From Brevundimonas sp. (GTDB lineage Bacteria > Pseudomonadota > Alphaproteobacteria > Caulobacterales > Caulobacteraceae), in assembly GCF_013912065.1 (NCBI RefSeq), contig NZ_JACESA010000001.1:62001-126000 (forward strand): DNA of 64,000 bases, read 5' to 3'. The notes beneath the pieces were generated by a model. The model had not been told where the DNA came from and made no database searches. It was given only the letters and a program-made list of their open reading frames with translations. The translations under genes and the position numbers were made by a program. Below, one piece after another: positions 1 through 7,925 of the stretch (positions are counted from its first letter, which is position 1; each line of letters opens with the position of its first letter).

Positions 1-495
1 ATGCTGTTCGCCGTGTTCGGCGTCCTGGGCGGCAACTACGCCGCCGGGCCGGGGCCGAAGGAGCTGTTCGACCTGGAGCTGGTGGCGGTCAACACCGCCA
101 TGCTGCTGTTCTCGTCGATCACCTACGGGTTCGCCATGCTGGCGATGGTCAAGAACAACAAGTCCCAGACCCTGATCTGGCTAGCCGTCACCGGCCTGTT
201 CGGCCTCGCCTTCCTTGGGATCGAACTCTACGAGTTCGCCCATCTGATCCATGAGGGCGCGACGCCGCAGCGCAGCGCCTTCCTGTCGGCCTTCTTCACC
301 CTGGTCGGCACCCACGGCCTGCACGTGACCTTCGGCATCATCTGGCTGGTGACGCTGATGGTTCAGGTCAGCTGGAAAGGTCTGATCCCCGCCAACAAGC
401 GCCGCCTGATGTGCCTGTCGATGTTCTGGCACTTCCTGGACGTCATCTGGATCGGCGTCTTCACCTTCGTCTATCTGATGGGCATGCTGCGATGA
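1..495 (+). CDS. cyoC: Cytochrome o ubiquinol oxidase subunit III (5' truncated)
   Basis: This is subunit III of the heme-copper quinol oxidase that reduces oxygen with electrons from ubiquinol in the inner membrane. The visible 164 residues are four or five hydrophobic helices, with the family segment [15 protein letters not shown] near residues 35-49 and a C-terminal [18 protein letters not shown]. Known CyoC proteins are about 200 residues and carry a further N-terminal helix. The ATG at base 1 is therefore probably an internal methionine, and the gene begins before the window. Its TGA stop overlaps the cyoD start (ATGA at 492-495), so the two are translationally coupled. cyoA and cyoB should lie just upstream. 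Confidence 0.93.
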   Translation: MLFAVFGVLGGNYAAGPGPKELFDLELVAVNTAMLLFSSITYGFAMLAMVKNNKSQTLIWLAVTGLFGLAFLGIELYEFAHLIHEGATPQRSAFLSAFFTLVGTHGLHVTFGIIWLVTLMVQVSWKGLIPANKRRLMCLSMFWHFLDVIWIGVFTFVYLMGMLR

Positions 496-887
496 GCGCT
501 GACAACCATTCGTCCGAGGCCCACGACGCGCACCACGACGCCGATCATGGCGCGCACGACGGGCACGACCACGGGTCGTTCAAGACCTATATGATCGGGT
601 TCGTGCTGTCGGTCATCCTGACGGCCATCCCGTTCGGCCTGGTCATGACCGGCGTCCTGCCGACCCAGGCGACGGCCCTGATCGTGATGGGCCTGGCCGT
701 GGTGCAGATCGTGGTTCACATGATCTACTTCCTGCACATGAACACCAAGTCCGAAGGCGGCTGGACCATGCTGGCCCTGATCTTCACCATCATCGTGGTG
801 GTCATCGCCCTGTCCGGTTCGCTGTGGGTCATGTACCACCTGAATACAAACATGATGCCCACCCACGAGATGAGCGGGATGGGCTAG
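492..887 (+). CDS. cyoD: Cytochrome o ubiquinol oxidase subunit IV
   Basis: CyoD is the small three-helix subunit that assists assembly of the bo3-type quinol oxidase. The start is the ATG overlapping the cyoC stop, giving 131 residues. Three hydrophobic helices follow from about residue 34 to 120, including the family-like segment [15 protein letters not shown]. coli CyoD is about 109 residues. The extra length here is a hydrophilic N-terminus with eight histidines in the first 29 residues, alternating with Asp, Ala and Gly. That tail might bind metal, but this is inference. The next gene, SURF1, begins about 20 bases after the stop. Confidence 0.93.
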   Translation: MSADNHSSEAHDAHHDADHGAHDGHDHGSFKTYMIGFVLSVILTAIPFGLVMTGVLPTQATALIVMGLAVVQIVVHMIYFLHMNTKSEGGWTMLALIFTIIVVVIALSGSLWVMYHLNTNMMPTHEMSGMG

Positions 888-908
888 GGCCCAGGTCGGG
901 AGACAGCC

Positions 909-1658
909 ATCAAGCGCGAAGGTCATAAAGCGCCGCGTTCGTCTTCGGTCCTGATCTGGGCCGGGGTCGGCGCGGCGCTGCTGTTCGCGGGCTTCGTCGC
1001 CCTGGGCGGCTGGCAGGTGCAGCGGCTGGCCTGGAAGACCGAACTGATCGCTCAGGTCGAGGCGCGGATTAACGCCACGCCCCAGCCGGCGCCCGGTCCC
1101 GACGCCTGGCCCTCGATGTCGCGCGACAAGGACCAGTATCGTCGCGTCACGGTTCGTGGCGTCTTTCTGCACGACCAGGAAGCCCTGGTTCAGGCCGTAA
1201 CCGACTATGGCCCCGGTTTTTGGGTGATGACGCCGCTGCGGGCCGATGCGGGCTTCACTGTTTTGGTCAATCGCGGGTTCGTCTCGCCTGAGCGCCGCCT
1301 GGCGTCGGATCGGGCCACAGGTCAGGTCGCGGGAGACCAGACCGTCACCGGCCTGGTGCGAATGACCGAGCCCAAGGGCGGCTTCCTGCGCGCCAACGAT
1401 CCGGCGGGCGACCGCTGGTACTCGCGGGACGTGGCGGCTATCGCGGCCTCCCGCGATCTGTCGCAGGTCGCGCCCTATTTCATCGACGCGGACGCGACGC
1501 CCAATCCGGACGGCTGGCCCAAGGGCGGGCTGACGGTCGTGCGTTTCGCCAACAGTCATCTGGTCTATGCCCTGACCTGGTTCGGCATGGCCCTGCTGAC
1601 CCTGGTCGGCTACGGGGTCCTGGTGCGCGAGGTCCGGCGTCGGCGACGTTCGCCATGA
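909..1658 (+). CDS. SURF1-family oxidase assembly protein (non-canonical start)
   Basis: SURF1 proteins (Shy1 in yeast) help insert heme into terminal oxidases. The family signature GGWQVQRLAWK is encoded from 1005. A first membrane helix (about 951-1010) and a second (about 1558-1620) flank a periplasmic domain containing FTVLVNRGFV. The reading frame is open from the cyoD stop at 885-887, but it has no ATG, GTG or TTG before a GTG at 1017, which lies inside the signature and after the first helix. I place the start at ATC 909, six bases after GGGAG (898-902), giving 249 residues, a normal family length. CTG 951 or a base error upstream are alternatives. The position in the cyo operon suggests it serves the quinol oxidase. 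Confidence 0.85.
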   Translation: MKREGHKAPRSSSVLIWAGVGAALLFAGFVALGGWQVQRLAWKTELIAQVEARINATPQPAPGPDAWPSMSRDKDQYRRVTVRGVFLHDQEALVQAVTDYGPGFWVMTPLRADAGFTVLVNRGFVSPERRLASDRATGQVAGDQTVTGLVRMTEPKGGFLRANDPAGDRWYSRDVAAIAASRDLSQVAPYFIDADATPNPDGWPKGGLTVVRFANSHLVYALTWFGMALLTLVGYGVLVREVRRRRRSP

Positions 1659-2989
1659 CCTCGACCCTGCAGCGCCTGCTGGGGTTCGGAGCCTGGCGCG
1701 AGACGGCCGTGTCGCAGGAGGCGGCCAACCGGCGCAATCTGCGGCTTCTGGTTCAACTGCGCTGGCTGGCCGTCGTTGGTCAGCTGCTCACCATAGTGAT
1801 CGTTCATTTCGGCCTGGGCATCCGGTTGCCGCTGATTTGGCTGCTGATCGCGCCCGTCAGCCTGGCTCTGGTCAATCTGGTCAGCCTGCCTCTGACCCAG
1901 AGGCGCGACGCCATTTCGGACCACGAACTGATGCTGGCCCTGCTCGCCGACGTCGTGGCTCTGACCGGGCAACTCTTCCTGACCGGCGGGGCGACCAATC
2001 CGTTCGTCGGGCTTTATCTGCTGCAGGTGGTCCTGGGGGCGGTGCTGTTGAGGCCCACCTACGCCTGGTCCCTTATTGCGATCACCAGCGTCTGTTTCGT
2101 CTGTCTGGGCGTATTCCACCTGCCGCTCGACCTGCCACCGTACCAAGAGGGGGGGCTGCTGAGCCTCTATATGATGGGGGGGCTGATCTGTTTTCTGCTG
2201 ATGGCCGTGCTGCTGGTGCTGTTCATGACGCGGATCAACGACAACCTGCGCGCTCGCGACGCATATGTCGCCGACATGCGTCAGCAGGCCACGGAGCAGG
2301 ATCACATCGTCCGCATGGGACTGCTGGCCTCGGGCGCGGCCCATGAACTGGGGACGCCGCTGGCCTCGCTGTCGGTCATCCTGAGCGACTGGCGGCGGAT
2401 GCCGGTCCTGCAGAGCGACGCCGACCTGAACCAGGACATGGACGTGATGCAGGCCGAGGTGGAACGTTGCAAGGCCATCGTCACCGGCATTCTGATGTCG
2501 GCGGGGGAGGCGCGGGGCCAGGCGCCGTCCCGCACCACACTGGCACGTTTCCTGACCGAGGTGGTTGAGGGTTGGACGGCGCACGACGTGCGGGTCCGGG
2601 TCGATGTGACCCCCTGGATCGGGCCGGACCCCCACATCATCGCCGATCCCGCTCTGCGCCAGGTGTTGGGCGTCCTGTTCGACAACGCCGTCGAGGCGGG
2701 GGCGCGTCGCATCGTCGTCTCGCCGACCGTCAGCGACGGCCTATTGTCGATCGTGGTGCGCGACAATGGTCCCGGTTTTCCCGCCACGGTGCTGGAAAGG
2801 CTGGGAAAACCCTATAATTCCACGAAAGACCGGCCCGGCGCCGGCCTGGGCCTGTTCCTGCTGGCCAATGTGATGCGGTCGCTGGGCGGATCGGTCGAGG
2901 CTTGCAATCCCCCCGGCGGTGGCGGCGAGGTGACGTTGAGCCTGCCGATCGACGTCCTGGCCCCCGAGGAGACAGCCGATGACCGATGA
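1655..2989 (+). CDS. regB: RegB/PrrB/ActS-type redox sensor histidine kinase
   Basis: This 444-residue membrane kinase senses the respiratory redox state and phosphorylates the regulator encoded next to it. Six hydrophobic segments fill residues 25-190 and contain GGATNPFVGLYLLQVVLG, the quinone-responsive motif of RegB. The H-box AHELGTPLASL places the phosphorylated histidine at His230. Cys272, in EVERCKAIV, matches the redox-active cysteine of RegB (Cys265 in Rhodobacter). N and G boxes (FDNAVEAGA, GAGLGLFL) end the protein. It overlaps SURF1 by one codon (ATGA) and regA by 11 bases. Location behind the oxidase genes supports control of respiration. Confidence 0.93.
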   Translation: MTSTLQRLLGFGAWRETAVSQEAANRRNLRLLVQLRWLAVVGQLLTIVIVHFGLGIRLPLIWLLIAPVSLALVNLVSLPLTQRRDAISDHELMLALLADVVALTGQLFLTGGATNPFVGLYLLQVVLGAVLLRPTYAWSLIAITSVCFVCLGVFHLPLDLPPYQEGGLLSLYMMGGLICFLLMAVLLVLFMTRINDNLRARDAYVADMRQQATEQDHIVRMGLLASGAAHELGTPLASLSVILSDWRRMPVLQSDADLNQDMDVMQAEVERCKAIVTGILMSAGEARGQAPSRTTLARFLTEVVEGWTAHDVRVRVDVTPWIGPDPHIIADPALRQVLGVLFDNAVEAGARRIVVSPTVSDGLLSIVVRDNGPGFPATVLERLGKPYNSTKDRPGAGLGLFLLANVMRSLGGSVEACNPPGGGGEVTLSLPIDVLAPEETADDR

Positions 2990-3515
2990 CGCCCCCGTTC
3001 TGCTGATCGTCGAAGACGACGAGTCCTTTTCCCGCACCCTGCGAAAGTCGTTCGAGCGGCGCGGCTATGTGGTGGTCAGCGCCGAAGGGCCGGACCAGAT
3101 GGCCGAGGTGCTGAAAGTCCACCGGCCGGGCTTCGCCGTGGTCGATCTGAAGCTGGGCGGAGCTTCGGGTCTGGGCTGCGTTTCGACCCTGCATGGGTTC
3201 GACCCGGACATGAACATCGTCGTCCTGACCGGCTTCGCCAGCATCGCCACGGCTGTGGAGGCGATCAAGCTGGGGGCGCGTCACTATCTGGCCAAGCCCG
3301 CCAGCACCGATGATATCGAGGCGGCCTTCGGCAAGGCATCGGGAGACGCCGCGACGCCCCTGACCTCGCGTCCGACCTCGATCAAGACCCTGGAATGGGA
3401 ACGGATCCACGAAACCCTGGTCGAGACCGAGTTCAACATATCCGAGGCGGCGCGGCGCCTGGGCATGCATCGCCGAACCCTGGCGCGGAAGCTGGAGAAG
3501 CGACGCGTCACCTGA
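2979..3515 (+). CDS. regA: RegA/PrrA/ActR-type response regulator
   Basis: This 178-residue regulator has a receiver domain (residues 1-120) with the acidic pair at 13-14 and the phospho-acceptor Asp56 in FAVVDLKLGG. A proline-containing linker leads to a C-terminal Fis-type helix-turn-helix (NISEAARRLGMHRRTLARKL). This is the layout of RegA, PrrA and ActR, which control respiratory, photosynthetic and carbon or nitrogen genes by redox in alphaproteobacteria. It overlaps regB, so the pair is coupled. No photosynthesis genes are nearby, so here it probably tunes oxidases. Confidence 0.93.
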   Translation: MTDDAPVLLIVEDDESFSRTLRKSFERRGYVVVSAEGPDQMAEVLKVHRPGFAVVDLKLGGASGLGCVSTLHGFDPDMNIVVLTGFASIATAVEAIKLGARHYLAKPASTDDIEAAFGKASGDAATPLTSRPTSIKTLEWERIHETLVETEFNISEAARRLGMHRRTLARKLEKRRVT

Positions 3516-3524
3516 CGGTCGATC

Positions 3525-3725
3525 TCAGGAAGGCGGGCGTTCGGCCCATTTCAGCAGGGGAATAAGCGGCAGTCCCCAGGCCGTGCCGCCGACGCCGAAG
3601 AATAAAAAGTCGATCCAGGCCGAGGCCGGCAGCAGGCCGCGCAGGGCGATCAGGCCCCAGACCCAGAAGATCAGAAAGACCACCACGCCGATCGCGGCGA
3701 CGAATCGGCGCGCCCGGGGGGGCAT
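3525..3725 (-). CDS. DUF2842-like small membrane protein
   Basis: A 66-residue protein with two hydrophobic segments and an LPASAWIDFLFFGVGGTAWGLPLIPL region, resembling the uncharacterised DUF2842 family of alphaproteobacteria. I chose the ATG at 3725, preceded by Pro/Arg residues (MPPRAR), because it overlaps the stop of the upstream gene (TGATG). Longer versions would run into that gene. It converges with regA, leaving only 9 bases between the two stop codons. Its function is unknown. Confidence 0.7.
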   Translation of the reverse strand: MPPRARRFVAAIGVVVFLIFWVWGLIALRGLLPASAWIDFLFFGVGGTAWGLPLIPLLKWAERPPS

Positions 3726-3976
3726 CAGCGCTTGTTCCGGAACAGGAAGAAGGTCACCAGGCAAACCCCCGAACCGACCAGGGCCCAGGGAAGCCAGACC
3801 CAGCTGTCCATGGTGCTGACGGCGAAGACCCGGACCGCAAGGAACCAGCCGCAGGCGAGGCCCACGCCCGACACCAGGGCGGTTCCGCCCAGGCCGCGAC
3901 GGCCGGTCAGAAGGTCCGCGATCCAGGCCAGCAGAAGTCCGCCCAGAACGGCGGCGGCGATGTCGGCGTATTGCAA
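3725..3976 (-). CDS. Small three-helix membrane protein, unknown function
   Basis: An 83-residue protein made almost wholly of hydrophobic segments (about residues 5-20, 30-50 and 58-78), ending FFLFRNKR. The glycine-rich first helix loosely recalls small YeaQ/GlsB-type proteins, but I cannot assign it. It is the first gene of a two-gene minus-strand unit with the DUF2842 protein, coupled through TGATG. It diverges from heme A synthase and shares a 161-base region with it that holds an inverted repeat. Confidence 0.6.
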   Translation of the reverse strand: MQYADIAAAVLGGLLLAWIADLLTGRRGLGGTALVSGVGLACGWFLAVRVFAVSTMDSWVWLPWALVGSGVCLVTFFLFRNKR

Positions 3977-4031
3977 CCCAGATCTCCCTGTCGGCCCCGA
4001 TGGCCCCCCTAGCGACCCGAAGGTCGTTATT

Positions 4032-4057
4032 GCCTCAATCCGACTCGATCTTGAGGC
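4032..4057. promoter_or_regulatory. Inverted repeat in the divergent ctaA region
   Basis: GCCTCAA (4032-4038) is perfectly mirrored by TTGAGGC (4051-4057) with a 12-base spacer. It lies 80 bases before the ctaA start and 55 bases before the divergent small membrane gene. It could be an operator or a transcript hairpin; no regulator can be named. Confidence 0.35.
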
Positions 4058-4137
4058 CGGGGCGAGTCATACCGCCACGGTCGCGATTTGGTCACGGTCG
4101 AGAGCGACAGCATATCCGGGTCAGTGTCGGGCGTCGA

Positions 4138-5238
4138 ATGAACCGTTTCGGAAATCCAGATCACAACCGCGCCGTCGCCGTGTGGCTGTTCGCCACGGCG
4201 GCCGTCGTCTTCCTGATGGTGGTGGTCGGAGGCATAACCCGACTGACCGGATCGGGTCTGTCCATCACCGAATGGCAGCCGATCATGGGGGCGATCCCGC
4301 CGCTGAACGACGCGCAGTGGGCCGAGGCCTTCGATAAATACAAGCAGATCCCGCAATACGCCCAGGTCAACGCCGGGATGAGCCTGGGCGAGTTCCAGGG
4401 CATCTTCTGGTGGGAATGGCTGCATCGGCTGATCGGGCGCGGGGTGGGCCTGGTCTTCGGTCTGCCTCTGATCTTCTTCCTGGCCTGTCGGATCACGCCC
4501 GCGCGTTCGATCTTCCGCCAGTGGGCCATGCCCGACCGGCTGATCTGGCGCTGTCTGGTGCTGCTGGTCTTGGGCGGGCTGCAGGGGCTGGTCGGCTGGT
4601 GGATGGTGTCGAGCGGCCTGTCCGAGCGGGTCAGTGTCGCGCCCGAACGTCTGGCGACCCATCTGGGTCTGGCCTTCATCCTTTTCGCCGCCCTGATCTG
4701 GACCGGGCTGGAGGCCTGGAACGGCGAGGATCGCGGCCGTCCGCCGGCGGGCTGGGCGCGGGGCGCCGGGTTTCTGCTGGGCCTCGTCTTCATCCAGTGT
4801 CTGCTGGGCGCCCTGGTCGCGGGCGGGCATGCGGGACTGGTCTATACCGACTGGCCGCTGATGAACGGCGCGGTCCTGCCGCCGGCCGACTGGAGCCTGG
4901 GGGCAGGGGCCTTCCTGCACGACCAGGCCCTGACGCAGTTCAATCACCGGCTCGTGGCCTATGGGCTGCTGATCGCGGTCAGCATCTACGCCTTCCAGGC
5001 CTGGCGCTGGCGCGTGGCCGAGGGCATGGGGCTGGCGGCCTTCGTTCTGGCCGGCCTCGTCTGGATCCAGGCCTTGCTGGGAATCGTCACCCTGGTGCAC
5101 GCCGTGCCGGTCTGGTTGGGCGTGCTGCATCAGGCGGGGGCCGCCGTCGTGCTGGGCGCGACGACGGCGAACCTGTGGCTGGTGCTGAGGTGTCAGCCCC
5201 GGATCTTCATGTCCGGACCGAGGTCCATGGGCCTCTGA
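4138..5238 (+). CDS. ctaA: Heme A synthase (COX15/CtaA, type 2)
   Basis: This integral membrane enzyme oxidises heme O to heme A, the cofactor of aa3 oxidases. The 366 residues form about eight helices. Typical COX15 blocks are GGITRLTGSGLSITEW (from about residue 33), FWWEWLHRLIGRGVG, GLVYTDWPLMNG and QFNHRLVAYGLL, supplying the heme-binding histidines. An in-frame extension back to 4000 exists, but the family N-terminus begins at MNRFGNPDHNRAVAVWLF, so I use ATG 4138. Its last 32 bases overlap the end of the convergent phoX-like gene. Presence of heme A synthesis implies an aa3-type oxidase elsewhere in the genome. Confidence 0.93.
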   Translation: MNRFGNPDHNRAVAVWLFATAAVVFLMVVVGGITRLTGSGLSITEWQPIMGAIPPLNDAQWAEAFDKYKQIPQYAQVNAGMSLGEFQGIFWWEWLHRLIGRGVGLVFGLPLIFFLACRITPARSIFRQWAMPDRLIWRCLVLLVLGGLQGLVGWWMVSSGLSERVSVAPERLATHLGLAFILFAALIWTGLEAWNGEDRGRPPAGWARGAGFLLGLVFIQCLLGALVAGGHAGLVYTDWPLMNGAVLPPADWSLGAGAFLHDQALTQFNHRLVAYGLLIAVSIYAFQAWRWRVAEGMGLAAFVLAGLVWIQALLGIVTLVHAVPVWLGVLHQAGAAVVLGATTANLWLVLRCQPRIFMSGPRSMGL

Positions 5239-6592
5239 TCGCCAGGGTCATGCCCGGATACATGATGTTGACGAACAGCACCTCGCCATCCGGCGAGAAG
5301 CAGGCGCCGGCGAATTCGGAATTGCCGGTGAAGACGTTGCGTCCGATCGTATAGACCTTGCCGTCCGGCGTGACGCCCTTCAGGTGGTTGCGGACCTCGG
5401 TGGAATAGTTGTCCTCGCACAGGATCAGATGGCCCCACGGCGCGATGGTAATGTTGTCGGCCATGTTCATCGTCTTGATGTCCGCGCTCTCGACGAACAA
5501 CTGCAGGCGGTCGGCGGCGCCGTTCAGGCCGGGAACCAGCCGCATGACCTGGCCGCGCCGGATCGGTCCGCCCGAGGTTGCGGTGAAGTACATCTCGTCG
5601 TCGCCCCACCAGACGCCTTCGCCTCGCGCGACCAGGGCCGCGCCGGCGGCGTGGCCGCGCTTGGCGAGGTCGCCGTTCGGAGATTCGACGTCGTCCAGAT
5701 CGATCCACTCGATTTCGCGCCAGTCGCCGACCTCCCACGCGCGGCTGTCGTGGTTGCGGGTGTCCGCGGCGGGCGCGCCTTTCCACGCCATCGCCTGAAG
5801 CTTGCCGCCGTCAATCAGCTTGTCGGGCGTATTCGGGATGAAACGATAGAAGAGGCCGGTGTGATCGTCCTCGGTCAGATAGACCATGCCTGTTCGTGGA
5901 TCGATGCAGACGGCCTCGTGATCGAAACGACCCATGGCTTTCAGCGGCGTCGGATCGACCAGGCCCCGCGCTGTGGCCGGCACTTCGAACACCCAGCCGT
6001 GGCTCTTGGCCACGTCCGCGTCCGTCGGCGTCTCCAAGGTTTCCTCGCAGCTCAGCCAACTGCCCCACGGGGTTGGGCCGCCGCAGCAGTTGGTCGAGGT
6101 GCCGGCCAGGGTCAGATGCTGGCTGACCTTCTGGCGGGTCTGAAGATCATAGACGATGGTGGAGCAGCCGCCGGGCAGGGGACGGCCGTCCTTGTAGGTG
6201 TCATAGGCCTTGGCGGCGTCCAGCAGGCCGAGGCGTTCCTCACGCAGACCGCCGGGGCCCAGGTTGCGGTGCAGGCCCGAAGAGCCCTTTAGTTCGTGAT
6301 TGAGCACCAGGGCGACCTTGGAGCCCTCCAGCGGGAAACAGGCCATGCCGTCGGGCTGTCCAGGAGCGAACAGGCCGTCGTCCATCGTGTCGCCGCTCTG
6401 GGCGATGACCTGGTACGAGAAGCCCTCGGGCAGATCGAGCAGCCGGTTGGAATCGGGGACCAAGGGGCCGTAGCCGTGCACCTCGTTGGCATAGGTCTCT
6501 TCGCCATCGGCCTGGGCGGCGGCGTGGCGGGCAAGTCCGGCGAAGGCGAGAGCGGCGCTCGAGGCGATGATGCCGCGACGATGAAGATTCAT
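5207..6592 (-). CDS. PhoX-family (DUF839) alkaline phosphatase-like protein, Tat-exported
   Basis: A 461-residue exported protein of the PhoX/DUF839 family, whose members hydrolyse phosphate monoesters using calcium and iron. The start at ATG 6592 gives a twin-arginine signal (HRRGIIASSAALAFAG) ending near AAAQA. The hallmark CCGGPTPWGSWLSCEE lies in the middle, followed by blocks such as FDHEAVCIDPRTGMVYLTED and ALVARGEGVWWGDDEMYF. An in-frame extension to 6730 has no signal-peptide logic and covers the regulatory repeats, so I reject it. The 3' end overlaps ctaA by 32 bases. Substrate is not provable from sequence, because some DUF839 proteins are not phosphatases. Confidence 0.85.
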   Translation of the reverse strand: MNLHRRGIIASSAALAFAGLARHAAAQADGEETYANEVHGYGPLVPDSNRLLDLPEGFSYQVIAQSGDTMDDGLFAPGQPDGMACFPLEGSKVALVLNHELKGSSGLHRNLGPGGLREERLGLLDAAKAYDTYKDGRPLPGGCSTIVYDLQTRQKVSQHLTLAGTSTNCCGGPTPWGSWLSCEETLETPTDADVAKSHGWVFEVPATARGLVDPTPLKAMGRFDHEAVCIDPRTGMVYLTEDDHTGLFYRFIPNTPDKLIDGGKLQAMAWKGAPAADTRNHDSRAWEVGDWREIEWIDLDDVESPNGDLAKRGHAAGAALVARGEGVWWGDDEMYFTATSGGPIRRGQVMRLVPGLNGAADRLQLFVESADIKTMNMADNITIAPWGHLILCEDNYSTEVRNHLKGVTPDGKVYTIGRNVFTGNSEFAGACFSPDGEVLFVNIMYPGMTLAIRGPWTSVRT

Positions 6593-6654
6593 GGGAGGCT
6601 CCGGAGGTTTGACCTTCCGATGACCCGTTATGGCTATGGTTTGATGACAAATGC

Positions 6655-6675
6655 CGTTATCTTGTAACGATAACG
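6655..6675. promoter_or_regulatory. Inverted repeat upstream of the phoX-like gene
   Basis: CGTTATC (6655-6661) is mirrored by GATAACG (6669-6675) around a 7-base spacer. It sits 63 bases upstream of the phoX-like start, in the 261-base divergent region shared with rplM. It is a plausible operator. It is not a clear Pho box, although a single TGTCAT half-like site lies beside it on the minus strand. Confidence 0.4.
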
Positions 6676-6690
6676 ACGCCTGGTTTACCG

Positions 6691-6704
6691 GGTATTTTAA
6701 TACC
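6691..6704. promoter_or_regulatory. Short AT-rich palindrome GGTATT-TT-AATACC
   Basis: Six-base arms GGTATT and AATACC surround TT. It lies 16 bases beyond the previous repeat and away from the rplM promoter, so it more likely belongs to the phoX-like gene. The local sequence is far richer in A+T than its surroundings, as expected for a promoter region. Confidence 0.35.
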
Positions 6705-6763
6705 GCATATACAAATCCGTTAGAAATCAAGCAGATGAATGAGGTGTCGCGTTTTTGTGCGCG

Positions 6764-6790
6764 TTGACGCGGTCGGTAGCCTGCTGTATC
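6764..6790 (+). promoter_or_regulatory. Housekeeping promoter of rplM-rpsI
   Basis: TTGACGC (6764-6770) and GCTGTATC (6783-6790) are separated by 12 bases. They match the Caulobacter major-sigma consensus TTGaCgS-N10-14-GCTANAWC with one mismatch in the -10 element. Transcription would start about 55-60 bases before the rplM ATG. Confidence 0.65.
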
Positions 6791-6853
6791 AGCGCGCCTT
6801 CATTCGGTTCCCTCGGGGGCCGGACCCGATTTTCGTCTCCAGGAACCCCCTCA

Positions 6854-7330
6854 ATGCTGAAGAGCACCACGGCTTCGTTGAAGCCGGCCGAGGTCGAGAA
6901 GAAGTGGATCCACATCGACGCCGAAGGCGTCGTGGTGGGCCGTCTCGCGACCTTCATCGCCAACCGTCTGCGCGGCAAGCACCGCGGCGACTACACCCCG
7001 CACGTCGATTGCGGCGACTATGTCGTCGTCACCAACGTCGACAAGGTGGTGTTCACCGGCAAGAAGTCGACCGACAAGGTTTACTATCGCCACACCGGCC
7101 ACCCGGGCGGCGTCAAGTCGACGACCCCGGAGAAGGTCTTGGGCGGCCGCTTCCCCGAGCGCGTGCTCGAGAAGGCCGTCGAGCGCATGCTGCCGAAGGA
7201 AAGCCCTCTGGCCCGCAAGCAGATGACGCACCTGCGCCTGTTCGCAGGCGGCGCGCACGAGCATGAAGCCCAGCAACCGGAAACGATCGACTTCAAGTCG
7301 GCGTCGCCCAAGAACACCCGGAGCGTCTGA
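6854..7330 (+). CDS. rplM: 50S ribosomal protein L13
   Basis: L13 is an early-assembling protein of the large ribosomal subunit. The 158 residues contain the family core [17 protein letters not shown], the [16 protein letters not shown] block and the conserved [14 protein letters not shown]. The ATG at 6854, with AGGA about 10 bases upstream, matches the usual N-terminus; an ORF extension to 6755 overlaps the promoter. rpsI follows after 2 bases, the standard L13-S9 operon. Confidence 0.97.
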   Translation: MLKSTTASLKPAEVEKKWIHIDAEGVVVGRLATFIANRLRGKHRGDYTPHVDCGDYVVVTNVDKVVFTGKKSTDKVYYRHTGHPGGVKSTTPEKVLGGRFPERVLEKAVERMLPKESPLARKQMTHLRLFAGGAHEHEAQQPETIDFKSASPKNTRSV

Positions 7331-7332
7331 GC

Positions 7333-7824
7333 ATGACGGACGTGACCAACGAAACCGCCACCGGCTTTGACGCCCTGAAGGGCCTGTCGGCCTCGGTCGA
7401 GAATGAAGCCCCGGTCTATGTCCAGAAGCTGGACGCCCAGGGCCGCGCCTATTCGACCGGCAAGCGCAAGAACGCGATCGCTCGCGTCTGGGTCAAGCCC
7501 GGCACCGGCAAGATCACCATCAACGGCAAGGACCAGGAGCAGTATTTCGCTCGTCCCGTGCTGCGCATGATGATCGCCCAGCCGCTGACCGTCTCGGACC
7601 GCGCCACCCAGTATGACGTCGTCTGCACCGTCGAAGGTTCGGGCCTGTCGGGCCAGGCCGGCGCCATCCGCCACGGCCTGTCGCACGCCCTGACGCATTT
7701 CGAACCGGAACTGCGCAAGGTCCTGAAGCCGCACGGCTTCCTGACCCGCGACAGCCGCGTCGTCGAGCGCAAGAAGTACGGCCGCGCCAAGGCTCGCCGC
7801 AGCTTCCAGTTCTCGAAGCGCTAA
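7333..7824 (+). CDS. rpsI: 30S ribosomal protein S9
   Basis: S9 binds the 3' domain of 16S rRNA, and its C-terminal tail reaches the P-site tRNA. The 163-residue protein has an alphaproteobacterial N-terminal extension of about 35 residues, then [17 protein letters not shown] and the universal C-terminus [17 protein letters not shown]. It is co-transcribed with rplM, and an intrinsic terminator follows 23 bases after the stop. Confidence 0.98.
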   Translation: MTDVTNETATGFDALKGLSASVENEAPVYVQKLDAQGRAYSTGKRKNAIARVWVKPGTGKITINGKDQEQYFARPVLRMMIAQPLTVSDRATQYDVVCTVEGSGLSGQAGAIRHGLSHALTHFEPELRKVLKPHGFLTRDSRVVERKKYGRAKARRSFQFSKR

Positions 7825-7847
7825 TCGCGTTCACGCGGTTTGGATTT

Positions 7848-7882
7848 GGGGCGCTTCGGGGAGACCCGGAGCGCCCTTTTTC
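7848..7882 (+). terminator. Intrinsic terminator of rplM-rpsI
   Basis: GGGCGCTTCGGG pairs with CCCGGAGCGCCC with one wobble, a loop of about five bases, followed by TTTTTCTT. The position directly after rpsI and the clear T-run make this a convincing rho-independent terminator. Confidence 0.85.
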
Positions 7883-7925
7883 TTGTCGTTCTTCTCCCGC
7901 AAGGGAGGAGGGTCAGGAGTAGCCT

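Noticed and set aside
6620-6660. A Pho box upstream of the phoX-like gene
   Set aside because: Only one TGTCAT-like half can be found, without the second half at the proper spacing.
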